A stretch of DNA of 64,000 nt from JALORV01 sp963724365. Its GTDB lineage: Bacteria; Pseudomonadota; Gammaproteobacteria; Burkholderiales; Burkholderiaceae_F. Position 1 is the first letter of the stretch; every line of letters starts with the position of its first letter. Of the stretch, positions 38,941 to 48,107 are shown in pieces. The notes under the pieces were generated by a model, which ran no database searches, was not told where the DNA came from, and was given only the letters and a program-made list of their open reading frames with translations. A program made the translations under genes and the position numbers. The DNA lies in NCBI GenBank assembly GCA_963724365.1, contig CAVRUR010000013.1, forward strand, positions 62,001-126,000, written 5' to 3'.

Positions 38941-40365
38941 CTAGGTCGCCGAGCCCCGGGCGCGTCGTTCGCGGTACATGTCGCGAAACGTCCGTCCGCT
39001 GGGCGCCGGGAAGTCTCGGCTGCCGGTCCAGCCACCTCCGAGCGGAAGGTGCCGGATGCGGCCTTCGGTCCCGCCCATCCAGTTGAGGGCCCGCGCCGCG
39101 ATGCGCGCCCCCAGCGCATACAGCGCGGGACGCGTGGCAGCGAACGCCCACACGGCGACGCCGACACGTTCGTACCATGGGCGCAGGCCCCGTTCCCACT
39201 GTTTCTCGCGCAGCCTGCGCAGAAGATCCGGCAACGGAATCTTTACCGGGCACACCACACTGCACTGGCCGCACAGCGTTGCCGCATGCGGCAGGTCGAG
39301 TGCATTTTCCAGGCCGACATAACTCGGTGTCAGCACGGACCCCATCGGCCCAGGGTAGACCCAGCCATAGGCATGTCCACCGATCTTCTGGTACACGGGA
39401 CAGTGATTCATGCAGGCACCGCAGCGGATACAACGCAGCATTTCCTGGAACTCGCTGCCGAGCAGCCCGGTCCTGCCCGCATCGAGCAGCACGTAGTACA
39501 TGAATTCGGGGCCGTCGGGCTCGCCCGGCCGGCGCGGCCCGGTGAGGATCGAGAAGTAATTCGAGATCGGCTGTCCCGTCGCCGAGCGCGGCAGCAGCCG
39601 CATCAGCGTAGCCACGTCCTCGAGCGTCGGCAGTACCTTCTCGATGCCGGTGAGCACCACATGGACCTTCGGCGGCATGATCGTGCACATGCCCTCGTTG
39701 CCCTCGTTCGTCACGATCGACACCGAGCCAGTCTCGGCGATCAGGAAGTTGGCCCCCGAGACTCCCATGTCGGCCGACAGGAAGTGCCCGCGCAGCACTT
39801 CGCGCGCTTCGCGCGTCAGTTGCGTGATTTCGGTCTTCCGCTCGGTCGAATGCGCTTTTGCGAACAGCGCCGAGATCTCTTCCTTGTCCTTGTGGATCAC
39901 CGGCGCAATGATGTGCGACGGCGCCTCGTTGTCGTTGATCTGCAGGATGTACTCGCCCAGGTCGGTCTCGACCGGCTGCACGCCCGCCGCGGTGAACGCC
40001 GCGTTCAACTGCACCTCTTCGGAGACCATTGACTTCGACTTGGTGACCTTGCGCACGCCGTGCTTCTTCGCGATATCGACGATCAACCGTGTCGCTTCTT
40101 CAGGAGATTGCGCGTAGAGGACCACGGCCCCTCTGGCACGGGCGTTGCGCTCGAACGTCTCGAGCCAGACATCCAGCCGCTCGAGTGCGCGGTTGCGTCG
40201 CTCGACCGCCGCGTTGCGCGTTGCCTCGAAGTCGTCGATCTCGGTGATCGCCGCCGCGCGCGCCGTGACGAACTTCTCCGACAGTTTCTTCAGGTTCTTC
40301 TGCAGCCGGGCATCCGCCAGTTTCTGTCCGGCGCGTGCCTTGAAGTGCATCGACTGCGTCTGCAT
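38941..40365 (-). CDS. lutB: Lactate utilization iron-sulfur protein LutB
   Basis: Subunit of the LutABC-type L-lactate oxidation system. 474 aa, intact. N-terminal LUD domain (SMVSEEVQLNAAFTAAGVQP, FLIAETGSVSIVTNEGNEGM) and a C-terminal ferredoxin-like part with two 4Fe-4S cysteine sets, CIRCGACMNHCPVY and CGQCSVVCPVKIP. The start overlaps the lutA stop by one base. No lutC is adjacent. Confidence 0.93.
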   Translation of the reverse strand: MQTQSMHFKARAGQKLADARLQKNLKKLSEKFVTARAAAITEIDDFEATRNAAVERRNRALERLDVWLETFERNARARGAVVLYAQSPEEATRLIVDIAKKHGVRKVTKSKSMVSEEVQLNAAFTAAGVQPVETDLGEYILQINDNEAPSHIIAPVIHKDKEEISALFAKAHSTERKTEITQLTREAREVLRGHFLSADMGVSGANFLIAETGSVSIVTNEGNEGMCTIMPPKVHVVLTGIEKVLPTLEDVATLMRLLPRSATGQPISNYFSILTGPRRPGEPDGPEFMYYVLLDAGRTGLLGSEFQEMLRCIRCGACMNHCPVYQKIGGHAYGWVYPGPMGSVLTPSYVGLENALDLPHAATLCGQCSVVCPVKIPLPDLLRRLREKQWERGLRPWYERVGVAVWAFAATRPALYALGARIAARALNWMGGTEGRIRHLPLGGGWTGSRDFPAPSGRTFRDMYRERRARGSAT

Positions 40366-41090
40366 CAGGCGTCTCCGGCAAGGACCTGGGCAATGTGCAG
40401 TACTCGCGTGGTCGTATCACCCGTCCGCCGCAGCCGGCCTTCGATGTTCAGCATGCACCCCAGGTCGCCCAGCACCACCGCATCGGCGCCGCTGGCGCGC
40501 ACATTGCCGCACTTTTCATCGACGATCGCACCCGAGATGTCCCCGAACTTGATCGAGAACGTTCCGCCGAAGCCGCAGCACTGCTCGCAATCCTTCATCT
40601 CGGTCACGCGCACGCCCGGCAGCATCGCCAGCAGCGCCCGCGGCTGGCGCTTGACGCCCAGCTCGCGCAACCCGCAGCACGAGTCGTGATAGGTGATGTT
40701 GCCGCTGAAGTTCGACGGGACACTGCTGACGCGCAGCACATTGACGAGGAAGTCCGTCACTTCGTACATGCGCCCGGCGAGCCGCTCGGCACGTGACTTC
40801 AGGTCCGGGTGGTCACGGAAAAGTTCGAGGTAGTGCTGCTTGATCTGTCCACCACACGATCCGCTGGGGATCACGACATACTCGAAGCCATCGAACTCGC
40901 GCAGGACTTTCTCGGCCAGGGTTCGTGCTGCGGCGCTGTCGCCGGAGTTGTAGGCAGGCTGGCCACAGCAGGTCTGCGATTCTGGAACCACCACTTCGCA
41001 TCCGGCCGACTCCAGCAGCTTGACCACCGAGAAGCCGATTTCCGGGCGGACCGCATCGACCAGGCAGGTCACGAAGAGAGCTACGCGCAC
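40365..41090 (-). CDS. lutA: Lactate utilization protein LutA (CCG-domain)
   Basis: A 241-aa protein with two cysteine-rich CCG domains: SQTCCGQPAYNSGD with PSGSCGGQIKQHY, then YHDSCCGLRELGVKRQP and CEQCCGFGGTFSIKFGDIS. These bind Fe-S/electron-transfer centres in LutA/GlpC-like proteins. The start is GTG 41090 (VRVALFVTCLVDAVRPEIGF); an upstream Met in frame would add an unlikely extension. First gene of lutAB, divergent from an IclR regulator. Confidence 0.9.
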   Translation of the reverse strand: MRVALFVTCLVDAVRPEIGFSVVKLLESAGCEVVVPESQTCCGQPAYNSGDSAAARTLAEKVLREFDGFEYVVIPSGSCGGQIKQHYLELFRDHPDLKSRAERLAGRMYEVTDFLVNVLRVSSVPSNFSGNITYHDSCCGLRELGVKRQPRALLAMLPGVRVTEMKDCEQCCGFGGTFSIKFGDISGAIVDEKCGNVRASGADAVVLGDLGCMLNIEGRLRRTGDTTTRVLHIAQVLAGDA

Positions 41091-41204
41091 GCAGTCCCCC
41101 TGCGTCGACGCACGCGCTGGTGCGGATCTTGCTGCTTCGCAGCACGCTGACCGGACCATGGCGAGCCCAGTTGCGGTCCCGCAAACCCTCGCCCTGCAAA
41201 GGAC

Positions 41205-41233
41205 TTGGCCGCCGTTTCGTATGGTGGTATAAA
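41205..41233 (+). promoter_or_regulatory. Sigma70-type promoter for the IclR gene
   Basis: TTGGCC (41205-41210), 17-base spacer, TATAAA (41228-41233); transcription would start about 20 bases before ATG 41262. It lies in the 171-base divergent region with lutA, so an autoregulatory operator is likely nearby. Confidence 0.5.
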
Positions 41234-41261
41234 ATCAAGAAAAGCGATATTGCTCTGCACC

Positions 41262-42042
41262 ATGTCCACGACCACGCGCGAAAAGACAGCCATTCAGGTC
41301 ATCGAGCGGATGATGAAGCTGCTCGACACGCTTGCGTCGCGGTCGGATCCCGGTCAGCCTGAAGGAACTCTCGGGGTCCACTGGCCTGCATCCATCGACG
41401 GCGCACCGGATTCTAAATGACATGGTCATTGGACGGTTCGTCGATCGCGCAGAAGCGCCAGGGTCGTATCGTCTTGGCATGCGGCTGCTCGAACTCGGCA
41501 ACCTCGTCAAGGCGCGTCTGTCGGTGCGCGAGGCGGCGCTCGAGCCGATGCGCGACCTGCACCGCAAGACCGGGCAGACCGTCAACCTGTCGGTGCGCCA
41601 GGGTGACGAGATCGTCTACATCGATCGCGCCTACAGCGAGCGCTCGGGCATGCAGGTGGTGCGGGCGATCGGCGGCCGCGCCCCGCTGCACCTGACATCG
41701 AGCGGGAAGCTCTTCCTCGCTTCCGATGATCCGCGCCTCGTGCGTGCGTATGCGACGCGGACCGGCCTGGCCGGCCACACGCGCAACAGCATCACGGAAC
41801 TGGTCAGGCTGGAAAGGGAACTGTCCGACGTCCGGGCACGCGGTTACGCCCGCGACAACGAAGAACTCGAGTTGGGAGTCCGTTGCATCGCCGCCGGCAT
41901 ACGCGACGATTCCGGACGACTGGTGGCGGGGCTGTCGGTGTCTGCGCCTTCCGAGCGCATGCAGGACGACTGGCTGTCTGACCTGCAAACCACGGCGACG
42001 CGCATTTCGTCCGGGCTAGGACATACGCTGCCGGCCGACTGA
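41262..42042 (+). CDS. IclR-family transcriptional regulator (one frameshift)
   Basis: About 259 aa after removing one base near 41350. N-terminal winged helix: TAIQVIERMMKLLDTLASRS, then VSLKELSGSTGLHPSTAHRI (recognition helix) and YRLGMRLLELGNLVKARLSV; C-terminal effector domain: VRQGDEIVYIDRAYSERSGM, GRAPLHLTSSGKLFLASDD and GYARDNEELELGVRCIAAGI. Probably regulates the divergent lutAB genes and itself; an organic acid ligand is inferred from the context. Confidence 0.88.
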
Positions 42043-42050
42043 GACCGGTC

Positions 42051-43097
42051 TCAGATCGGTTTTGCAGTGCCGGCAACGTTGGCAACCGGCTTGACCGCCG
42101 GAGCCGTCCTCTCGCCGCTCAGCGCCTTGGCTGCGAGCCAGTCACGGATGCGCTGTGCGTCGCCGATGCGCGAGTACTTGCCGACGGAATCAAGCAGCAC
42201 CATGACGACACGCTGCCCCTCGACGACTGCCTGCATCACCAGGCAACGGCCCGCCGCCGAGATGTATCCGGTCTTCTGCAGCCCGATGTCCCAGTCCGGG
42301 TTCGCAGTCAGCCGATTCGTGTTCCCATAGCGCACCATGCGCTTGCCGACCGGCAGCGCAAGTTCACCGCTGATCGAGTGCTCGCGGATGACATCGTGTT
42401 CGTACGCCGCCTTGACCAGCTTCACGAGGTCGTTCGCGCTCGAACGGTTGTCGGGCGACAGCCCGGTCGGATCAGAAAAGTGCGAGTCGCTCATGTCGAG
42501 CATGCGCGCCTTCGCATTCATCGCTTCGACGAAGGCGTCGAGTCCGCCTGGATAGGTGCGGCCGAGCATCTGTGCGGCACGATTCTCGGACGACATCAGC
42601 GCCAGGTGCAGCGCCGTGTCCCGCGTCATCTTCATTCCCGGCCGCAGGTTCGAGCGCACGTTCGCGCGCACGATTTCCGATTGCGAGACGGTGAGTTCCT
42701 CATCCAGCGGCAGATTGGACTCGACTGTCACGAGCGCGGTCATCAGCTTCGTGATCGATGCGATCGGCAGCACCGCGCGCGTGTTCTTCTCGAACAGAAC
42801 CTCGTCGGTGTCCTGGTCCACGACCAGCGCGACGGACGACTTGAGGTCGAGCGCATCGTCGGCGCGATGGAGTCCGGCAAGCTGACCTTCGGAAGGACGA
42901 AATGGCTTGGGGGTGTAGGCCTTCTTCGTGCGGGTCGACTGGATCCTTGCGGTGCCGGCCGGGATGCTGCCTTGAACGCGCGCAGTGCCGGTGGCAGTCG
43001 CCTTCGCCGCAGCAGGGGTGGACTGCGCCGCAGCGGGTGGTCCGGCCAAGCAGGCCAAAGCCAGTCCCATGGAACACACCGTCATCATCTGCCGCAA
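42051..43097 (-). CDS. pbpG: D-alanyl-D-alanine endopeptidase (PBP7/PbpG type)
   Basis: Periplasmic low-molecular-weight penicillin-binding protein that cleaves peptidoglycan cross-links. Start TTG 43097 with GGGAGG six bases upstream opens a signal peptide (MGLALACLAGPPAAAQ). S11 peptidase motifs: SITKLMTA (SxxK), SSEN (SxN) and KTG in GLQKTGYISAAG. 348 aa, intact. An Ala-rich linker of about 35 residues precedes the catalytic domain. Upstream lies a long gene-free region. Confidence 0.88.
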   Translation of the reverse strand: MRQMMTVCSMGLALACLAGPPAAAQSTPAAAKATATGTARVQGSIPAGTARIQSTRTKKAYTPKPFRPSEGQLAGLHRADDALDLKSSVALVVDQDTDEVLFEKNTRAVLPIASITKLMTALVTVESNLPLDEELTVSQSEIVRANVRSNLRPGMKMTRDTALHLALMSSENRAAQMLGRTYPGGLDAFVEAMNAKARMLDMSDSHFSDPTGLSPDNRSSANDLVKLVKAAYEHDVIREHSISGELALPVGKRMVRYGNTNRLTANPDWDIGLQKTGYISAAGRCLVMQAVVEGQRVVMVLLDSVGKYSRIGDAQRIRDWLAAKALSGERTAPAVKPVANVAGTAKPI

Positions 43098-43737
43098 TTC
43101 ATCCTCCCGCTTCTCCCCCGAACGCGCCGCGTGCCGGGAACCCGTTGCCAGTGCCTAGTTCACCCGACCTGGCGACCGCCCGATCACTCGTTAATCGGCG
43201 TGGACGCCCGCCTTCTCGATGATCGGGTCCGACCCATCGATCCCGTTCAACGGACCTACGGCTAGCGCCGCGGGCGATTGTAACCACGCTTTTCGCAGTG
43301 TGGTTAATTCAAAGGTCTCTGTCCATTCGCATTAGCGCCTTACCTTGCGCTCTTCAAGCAACACTTGAAGTCCAATTCGGCCGTCGTTTCATCTAGCCCA
43401 CCTTACATGGACGTCCGCCCCAAGAGTCAAAACGGGCCAACTCGGAATCGGCGCCCTTGGTCGCACCTTGCACTGACACCCGTTCAAGCTTTCCCAGGAA
43501 GTTCGGACTTCACGAGGGTGCGGCTTTCGGACACCCAACCGGCATTGAGGATCGCGCCTGGCACGTCGGGTACGATGCCCGGCCGGGCAGAAGCAACCGG
43601 CAAAAAACGTCGCCATTGGGGTCCGAACGCTGAATGGGCTCCCGCCATGACGTCGGGCGAGTTGAATCCCCTCCAAGCGGGCCTGCTCGCGCGGTTCACT
43701 TGGTCGCCGGGACCCCAATTACTTCAGGAACAAAACT
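43098..43737. other. Gene-free region rich in inverted repeats
   Basis: No convincing ORF in 640 bases; base composition is visibly less GC-rich than the genes. It holds the TAACCAC inverted repeat (43281-43306), two adjacent hairpins AGCGC/GCGCT (43334-43351) and CTTCAAG/CTTGAAG (43352-43370), GGGTG/CACCC around 43517-43537, and a perfect long-range inverted repeat ATTGGGGTCC (43615-43624) / GGACCCCAAT (43710-43719). The last pair encloses 85 bases and ends 18 bases before the SHOCT gene, so it could form a closed leader RNA structure. No tRNA, 6S-like or known riboswitch consensus recognised. Confidence 0.5.
43281..43306 (-). promoter_or_regulatory. Inverted repeat over a possible pbpG promoter
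   Basis: TAACCAC / GTGGTTA arms, 7 bases each, 12-base spacer. The minus strand reads TACAAT (43277-43282), a good -10, overlapping the left arm. Looks like an operator on a leftward promoter with a leader of about 170 nt to pbpG. Confidence 0.4.
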
Positions 43738-44115
43738 ATGAGCAATTTCTGGGACTTGATGTGGCTGATTTTCTCGGCCTTCGTCTTCGTCGCCTATCTG
43801 GTCGTGCTGTTCCAGATCGTCGTCGATCTGTTTCGCGACGCCGACCTGGGCGGAGTCTCGAAAGCCGTCTGGATCGTGGGCCTGCTGGTGCTGCCATTTC
43901 TGACCGCACTGCTCTATGTCGTGGTGCGCGGCCGAGGCATGGCTCAGCGCCAGCGAGCCGCGCTGCAACAGGTCCGGTCCGAAGCCGAGACTCAATTGCG
44001 TTCACTGGCCGGCAAGTCGCCGGTCGAGCAGATTGCCGACGCCAAGGCCCTGCTCGACGCCGGGACCATCAGCTCCGACGAGTTCGCGAAACTCAAGGCC
44101 AAGGCCCTCGCCTGA
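43738..44115 (+). CDS. Membrane protein with PLDc_N-type and SHOCT domains
   Basis: A 125-aa protein. Two membrane segments at residues about 5-30 (MWLIFSAFVFVAYLVVLFQI) and 42-65 (VSKAVWIVGLLVLPFLTALL), a basic cytoplasmic stretch (RGRGMAQRQRAAL), and a C-terminal SHOCT helix pair (ADAKALLDAGTISSDEFAKL). SHOCT domains often mediate oligomerisation. AGGAAC precedes the ATG. Function unknown; the preceding structured leader may control it. Confidence 0.8.
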   Translation: MSNFWDLMWLIFSAFVFVAYLVVLFQIVVDLFRDADLGGVSKAVWIVGLLVLPFLTALLYVVVRGRGMAQRQRAALQQVRSEAETQLRSLAGKSPVEQIADAKALLDAGTISSDEFAKLKAKALA

Positions 44116-44154
44116 CCGCCACTCGCTGCGTTCGTCGGTAAAGCCCCTCCGTCA

Positions 44155-45880
44155 GTGAGCCCGACGCTACATCGGCTGACCCGATTCGCGCCGGGGCTGC
44201 CGGCGCTCGCGGGTTACCGACGCACCGACTTACCGCACGACCTGGCCGCGGGCTTCGCCGTCGCCGCGATGGCGATTCCAGGCAGCGTGGCCACGGCGCA
44301 GCTGGTCGGCTTCTCACCGGTCGTTGGCCTGTATGCCAGCACGCTGCCGATGATCGCCTACGCGCTGTTCGGCACTTCGCGGCAGTTGATGGTCGGTCCG
44401 AGCGCTGCCACTGCTGCGATCGTTGCTGCGGCGGTCGCTCCGCTCGCCGGAGGAAGTGAAGACCAGGCGCTGTCGCTCGCGATCGCACTGACCTTCATCA
44501 CGGGCGTCCTGCTGATCGGCGCAAGCTTCCTGCGGCTTGGCGCGGTCGCCGACTTTCTGTCGAAGCCGATCCTGGTCGGCTTCATGAATGGCGTCGCCAT
44601 CAACGTCGTACTGAGCCAGCTCGGCGTGCTGTTCGGTTTTCGCATCGAAGCAAGCGGCATCGTGCCGCGCACGTCGGAATTCATTGCAGCGGCTGCCCTC
44701 GACCCACTGGCCGACGCTCGCCGTCGGACTCGCCACGATCGCGTTGCTTTTGCTGCTGCCGCGAGTGAGCCGGCGCCTGCCCGCCACCCTCGTCGCCCTG
44801 GTCGCGGCCGGATTCGCGGTGCATTTCCTCGGCCTTGAAGAGCACGGCGTGCGGACGATCGGAACGGTGCCGTCGGGCTTTCCCGATGCCGCGCATACCC
44901 GACATTCCGCTCGCCGACCTGCCGATCCTGGTCGCGGAGGCCGCCGGTCTGGCACTGGTGATGTTTTCCACGACGATGCTGGCCGCTCGCAGCTTCGCCG
45001 ACCGTAACCGCTACGAGATCGATGCGGACCGCGAAATCGCCGCACTCGGAGCCGCCAACATCGCGGCAGCGTTCGCCCAGGGCTTCGTCGTCACAGGCAC
45101 CAATTCCCGCACCGCCATCGGCGAAGTCGCCGGCGGCCGCACGCAGATGGCCGGCATCGTGACCGCGGTGGTGATCGCCGCCGTGGTCGCTTTCTTCACC
45201 TGGCCGCTGCAGTACATCCCCGCGGTCTCGCTCGCTGCCTTGCTGGTGGTGGCCGGGGCGTCGCTGTTCAACTGGGGCAACGTGGCGGCGATCGGCAACA
45301 TCGACCGGCGCGAGTACTGGATTGCGATGATCGCCACCGTCGGCGTGATCGTGGTGGGCGTGATGAACGCGATCCTGCTGGCCGTCGTGCTGGCACTGCT
45401 GAGTTTTGTGCAGCTGGCGGCGCGACCCAAGGTCGAGCTGCTCGGGACTATCGAAGGACAGACCGGCTTTCACTCGCTCGCGCGGCATCCGGAGGCGGCA
45501 TGCGCCCGAGGGACTCATGCTGTTCCGCTTCAACGGCGCGATCATCTTTTTCAGCGCCGCCCACTTCAAGCGAGAGGTGCTCAAGGCCGTGGCGAGGCCG
45601 GCAACGTGCGCTGGTTCGTGCTCGACCTGGTACCGGTCAACATGATCGATGCCACCGGGCGTGTTCACGATCAAGGAAGTTGTTCGAGGAACTGCGCGCG
45701 CGCGGCATCACGACCTGTGCCGTGGGACGCGAGACCGAGTGGGCCGACTGGGCCGCCGCGCGCGGCTTCGAGGAGCGGCTGGCCAAGACGCGCTTCTTCC
45801 CGACGCTGTGAGCACGCGGCGAGCGCTTCGATGCCGAGGTGGTCACGACACCAACGTCGCCCGAGGCCGCTGCGGACTGA
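44155..45880 (+). CDS. SulP-family anion permease with STAS domain (several frameshifts)
   Basis: About 573 aa after repair. GTG 44155; DLAAGFAVAAMAIPGSVATA and GLYASTLPMIAYALFGTSRQ are SulP signatures, followed by PILVGFMNGVAINVVLSQLG and FVVTGTNSRTAIGEVAGGRT. The C terminus is a STAS domain: LMLFRFNGAIIFFSAAHFKR, VRWFVLDLVPVNMIDATG and EELRARGITTCAVGR. Shifts near 44705, 44890, 45495, 45585, 45665 and 45811. I place the stop at 45880 because a last shift joins FFPTL to ...FDAEVVTTPTSPEAAAD; without it the stop is 45811. Substrate sulfate or another anion. Confidence 0.85.
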
Positions 45881-45976
45881 CCGTGGCCGACCTCACGCTC
45901 GGCCAAGCGATTCGTCGACGATCGTGGACTGCGGCAGGCCGCTGAGCAGCGTGGGCCCGTCTTCAGGAGCGAGCTT

Positions 45977-46620
45977 TCAGGATTTTGCGCGCATCAGCCA
46001 GTTCGGAGTCGGTTCGGCGACCTTGTGCATCCGGTTGCGGTCGGTGTGATGGAAGAGTTCGTCGCGGCCCAGGATCCTGAGCACCGTGTCCTGTTCGTAC
46101 GACCAGGTGCCGTCGTCATGGATGTCGACCTTGATACGAAACTCGAGCGTCTTCTTCGCGTGGTCGAGGAACGGGATTCGAGCAGGTGCCGTTGGTCGGC
46201 GATCCGAACACACACTCGAGCGCGAAGGACTTCGCATCGGCCGCCGCGTTGCCGATGGCCATCGCGACCTGGCCGCGCGGAATCGTGTGCGTCTGGATGA
46301 TCATGCCGGTGGCGGGCTCCCACAGCCAGTAGCCGACCTGATCGTGGAAGGTTGCCGGCCGGTTCGGCCGCAGCACATGCGTCCAGTAGCGCAACCCATA
46401 GAGCAGCTGCGGTCCGTTCAGCTGCGGATCGATCGGCTGCAGTTCGTAGCGCTCGTAGAACGCATCCTTCTTCGAGCCTTCCTCGCCCGAGGTGCACATC
46501 CAGCCCGCGCTGGCCCTCCCAGATGCCGGCGAGCGGCGCCAGCGGTCCGAGATTCCTGAGCGTGTCGAAGTCGACTTCATCGGGCTCGTGAAAGATGTCG
46601 GTGGGAAATCGGGTCATCAT
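45977..46620 (-). CDS. FABP-like heme-binding beta-barrel protein (DUF1794-type; two frameshifts)
   Basis: About 213 aa after repair. MMTRFPTDIFHEPDEVDFDT leads to PLAPLAGIWEGQRGLDVH (the G-x-W-x-G barrel start as in THAP4/nitrobindin-like proteins); shifts near 46490 and 46180 join EGSKKDAFYERYELQPIDPQ, TGMIIQTHTIPRGQVAMAIG and TLEFRIKVDIHDDGTWSYEQ. LFHHTDRNRMHKV near the end supplies candidate heme-ligand His. Redox or NO-related role is speculative. Confidence 0.72.
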
Positions 46621-46678
46621 TTCGTGCTGGAAGACAGTTGAAGGGTTGGAACCGTTGTTCGACACGGCGCAAGCGATC

Positions 46679-47974
46679 TCACGGCTTGCGTCGCTCCCGC
46701 AGGTAGGAGTGCACGCGGCGGATGCGCGCGCCGAACCAGCTGAAGCGCTCCGACAGGAAGCGATAGATCGATGCACCGACCAGCGTCCCGAGCGCGACCG
46801 AGGTCACGACGAAGACCACGGTGATCAGCCCCTCGACGCCGGCAGCACGGTCGCTCAGCATGCGCGTCACCGACAGCAGCCCGAGGGAACCGGGCACGAC
46901 GAGCCAGAAGCTCGGCAGCGACGTCACTGTCGAGGGCGGACCGTTGAAACGCTGGTGAATCAGGTAGCTTGCCGGCATGGCGACGATCATGCCGAAGAAG
47001 CCGCTGATCTCGGCGCCGAACAGCCCCGCAGCCGCGCGCTGTGCCGCGATGGCCGCCAGCGCCACCACGAGGATCCAGGGCAATGAGTTGCGCGGGGCCG
47101 AGAAGTGCAGGAAGACACCGAGGCAGAAGACCGGCACCCCTGCCCACGCCGCCCAGGGCACTTTCACGAACTGCGAACTCGAGTAAACGAGGTTTTCGGG
47201 ATGCGCCCCCAGCAGCGCGGCACCGGCCGCCAGCCCGAACGTGAGCAGTACCAGCTGCACGAAACCGGTAATGAGGCGGCTCGAGCCGCTCACCATGTCG
47301 CCATAGGCGAGTTCGACCATACCGAGCGTCAGCATCCCGCCTGGCAGAAACGTGACCAGGGGCGGCACCAGCATGTGCAGCGGATCGACCGGCAGGCCAT
47401 AGGATGCGGCATAGAACACGGCGAAAGACACGAGGGTCGCCGCGACCACCGGCATCGGCACTGCGAACAGCGTTCGTTGCGGCACCAGCAGCTTCAGGAC
47501 ACCGACAATGAAGCCAAGGATCGCGGCCGCCGCGATGTTGGCGAGCGTCGGCATCAGCACCATTGACACACCGATCGCGAGGATCGTGTGGCCGATCAGT
47601 CCGCCGAAGCGGCCGAAGCGCGGTTGCGTGCGCAGGATCTCGATCAGTCGATCCAGTCCCTCGCGCGGCGTCACTGTCGCCCGCTGGGCGGCGTCGCCGA
47701 GCCGATAGACCTCGGCGATCTGATCCAGCCGCAGGGCCTGCGAGGGGCCTTCGGCCAGCGTGACGCGCTCGGACGTCTGGTCGTGCAGCGTGATGAAAAT
47801 GGCGGTGGGTAACGCGATGACACGCGTTTGCCCCATGCCGTAGGCCAGCGCGACCCGGCGCAACAGCAGCTCGATCTCGGCCGTCTGCTCGCCGCAGGCC
47901 AGGTACGACTGACCGAGCCGGAACATGAATTCGAGCAGGACGCCGGAGTCGTGCGTCGGCTGTTCCGCGGTCAT
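46679..47974 (-). CDS. Threonine/serine exporter family protein (ThrE-like)
   Basis: A 431-aa intact membrane protein of the fused ThrE type: a cytoplasmic N-terminal domain (LEFMFRLGQSYLACGEQTAE, GMGQTRVIALPTAIFITLHD) and about ten transmembrane segments (GLIGHTILAIGVSMVLMPTL ... VPPLVTFLPGGMLTLGMVEL ... LPSFWLVVPGSLGLLSVTRM). The PSFWLVVPGSLG motif is typical. Actual exported amino acid unproven. Confidence 0.85.
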   Translation of the reverse strand: MTAEQPTHDSGVLLEFMFRLGQSYLACGEQTAEIELLLRRVALAYGMGQTRVIALPTAIFITLHDQTSERVTLAEGPSQALRLDQIAEVYRLGDAAQRATVTPREGLDRLIEILRTQPRFGRFGGLIGHTILAIGVSMVLMPTLANIAAAAILGFIVGVLKLLVPQRTLFAVPMPVVAATLVSFAVFYAASYGLPVDPLHMLVPPLVTFLPGGMLTLGMVELAYGDMVSGSSRLITGFVQLVLLTFGLAAGAALLGAHPENLVYSSSQFVKVPWAAWAGVPVFCLGVFLHFSAPRNSLPWILVVALAAIAAQRAAAGLFGAEISGFFGMIVAMPASYLIHQRFNGPPSTVTSLPSFWLVVPGSLGLLSVTRMLSDRAAGVEGLITVVFVVTSVALGTLVGASIYRFLSERFSWFGARIRRVHSYLRERRKP

Positions 47975-48107
47975 GGTCGGCGATACCCAGGCATGTGCGC
48001 CGGTGCCACGCGCAAATCCGCTCGCATAGGCCGCTTCAGTGGTCTAGCGCAGGCAAGTGCGCGGCCGATGCCGGGCCGCGCTCGTTCGCTGTGATGCTGG
48101 TGTGCGA

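Noticed and set aside
43389..43718. A 109-codon minus-strand frame in the gene-free region before the SHOCT gene
   Set aside because: Arg/Pro/Ser-rich translation without domain or ribosome site; better explained as non-coding structured DNA.
45812..45960. A separate small gene after the SulP permease
   Set aside because: The stretch reads as the permease's own C terminus (FDAEVVTTPTSPEAAAD) after one more frame correction.
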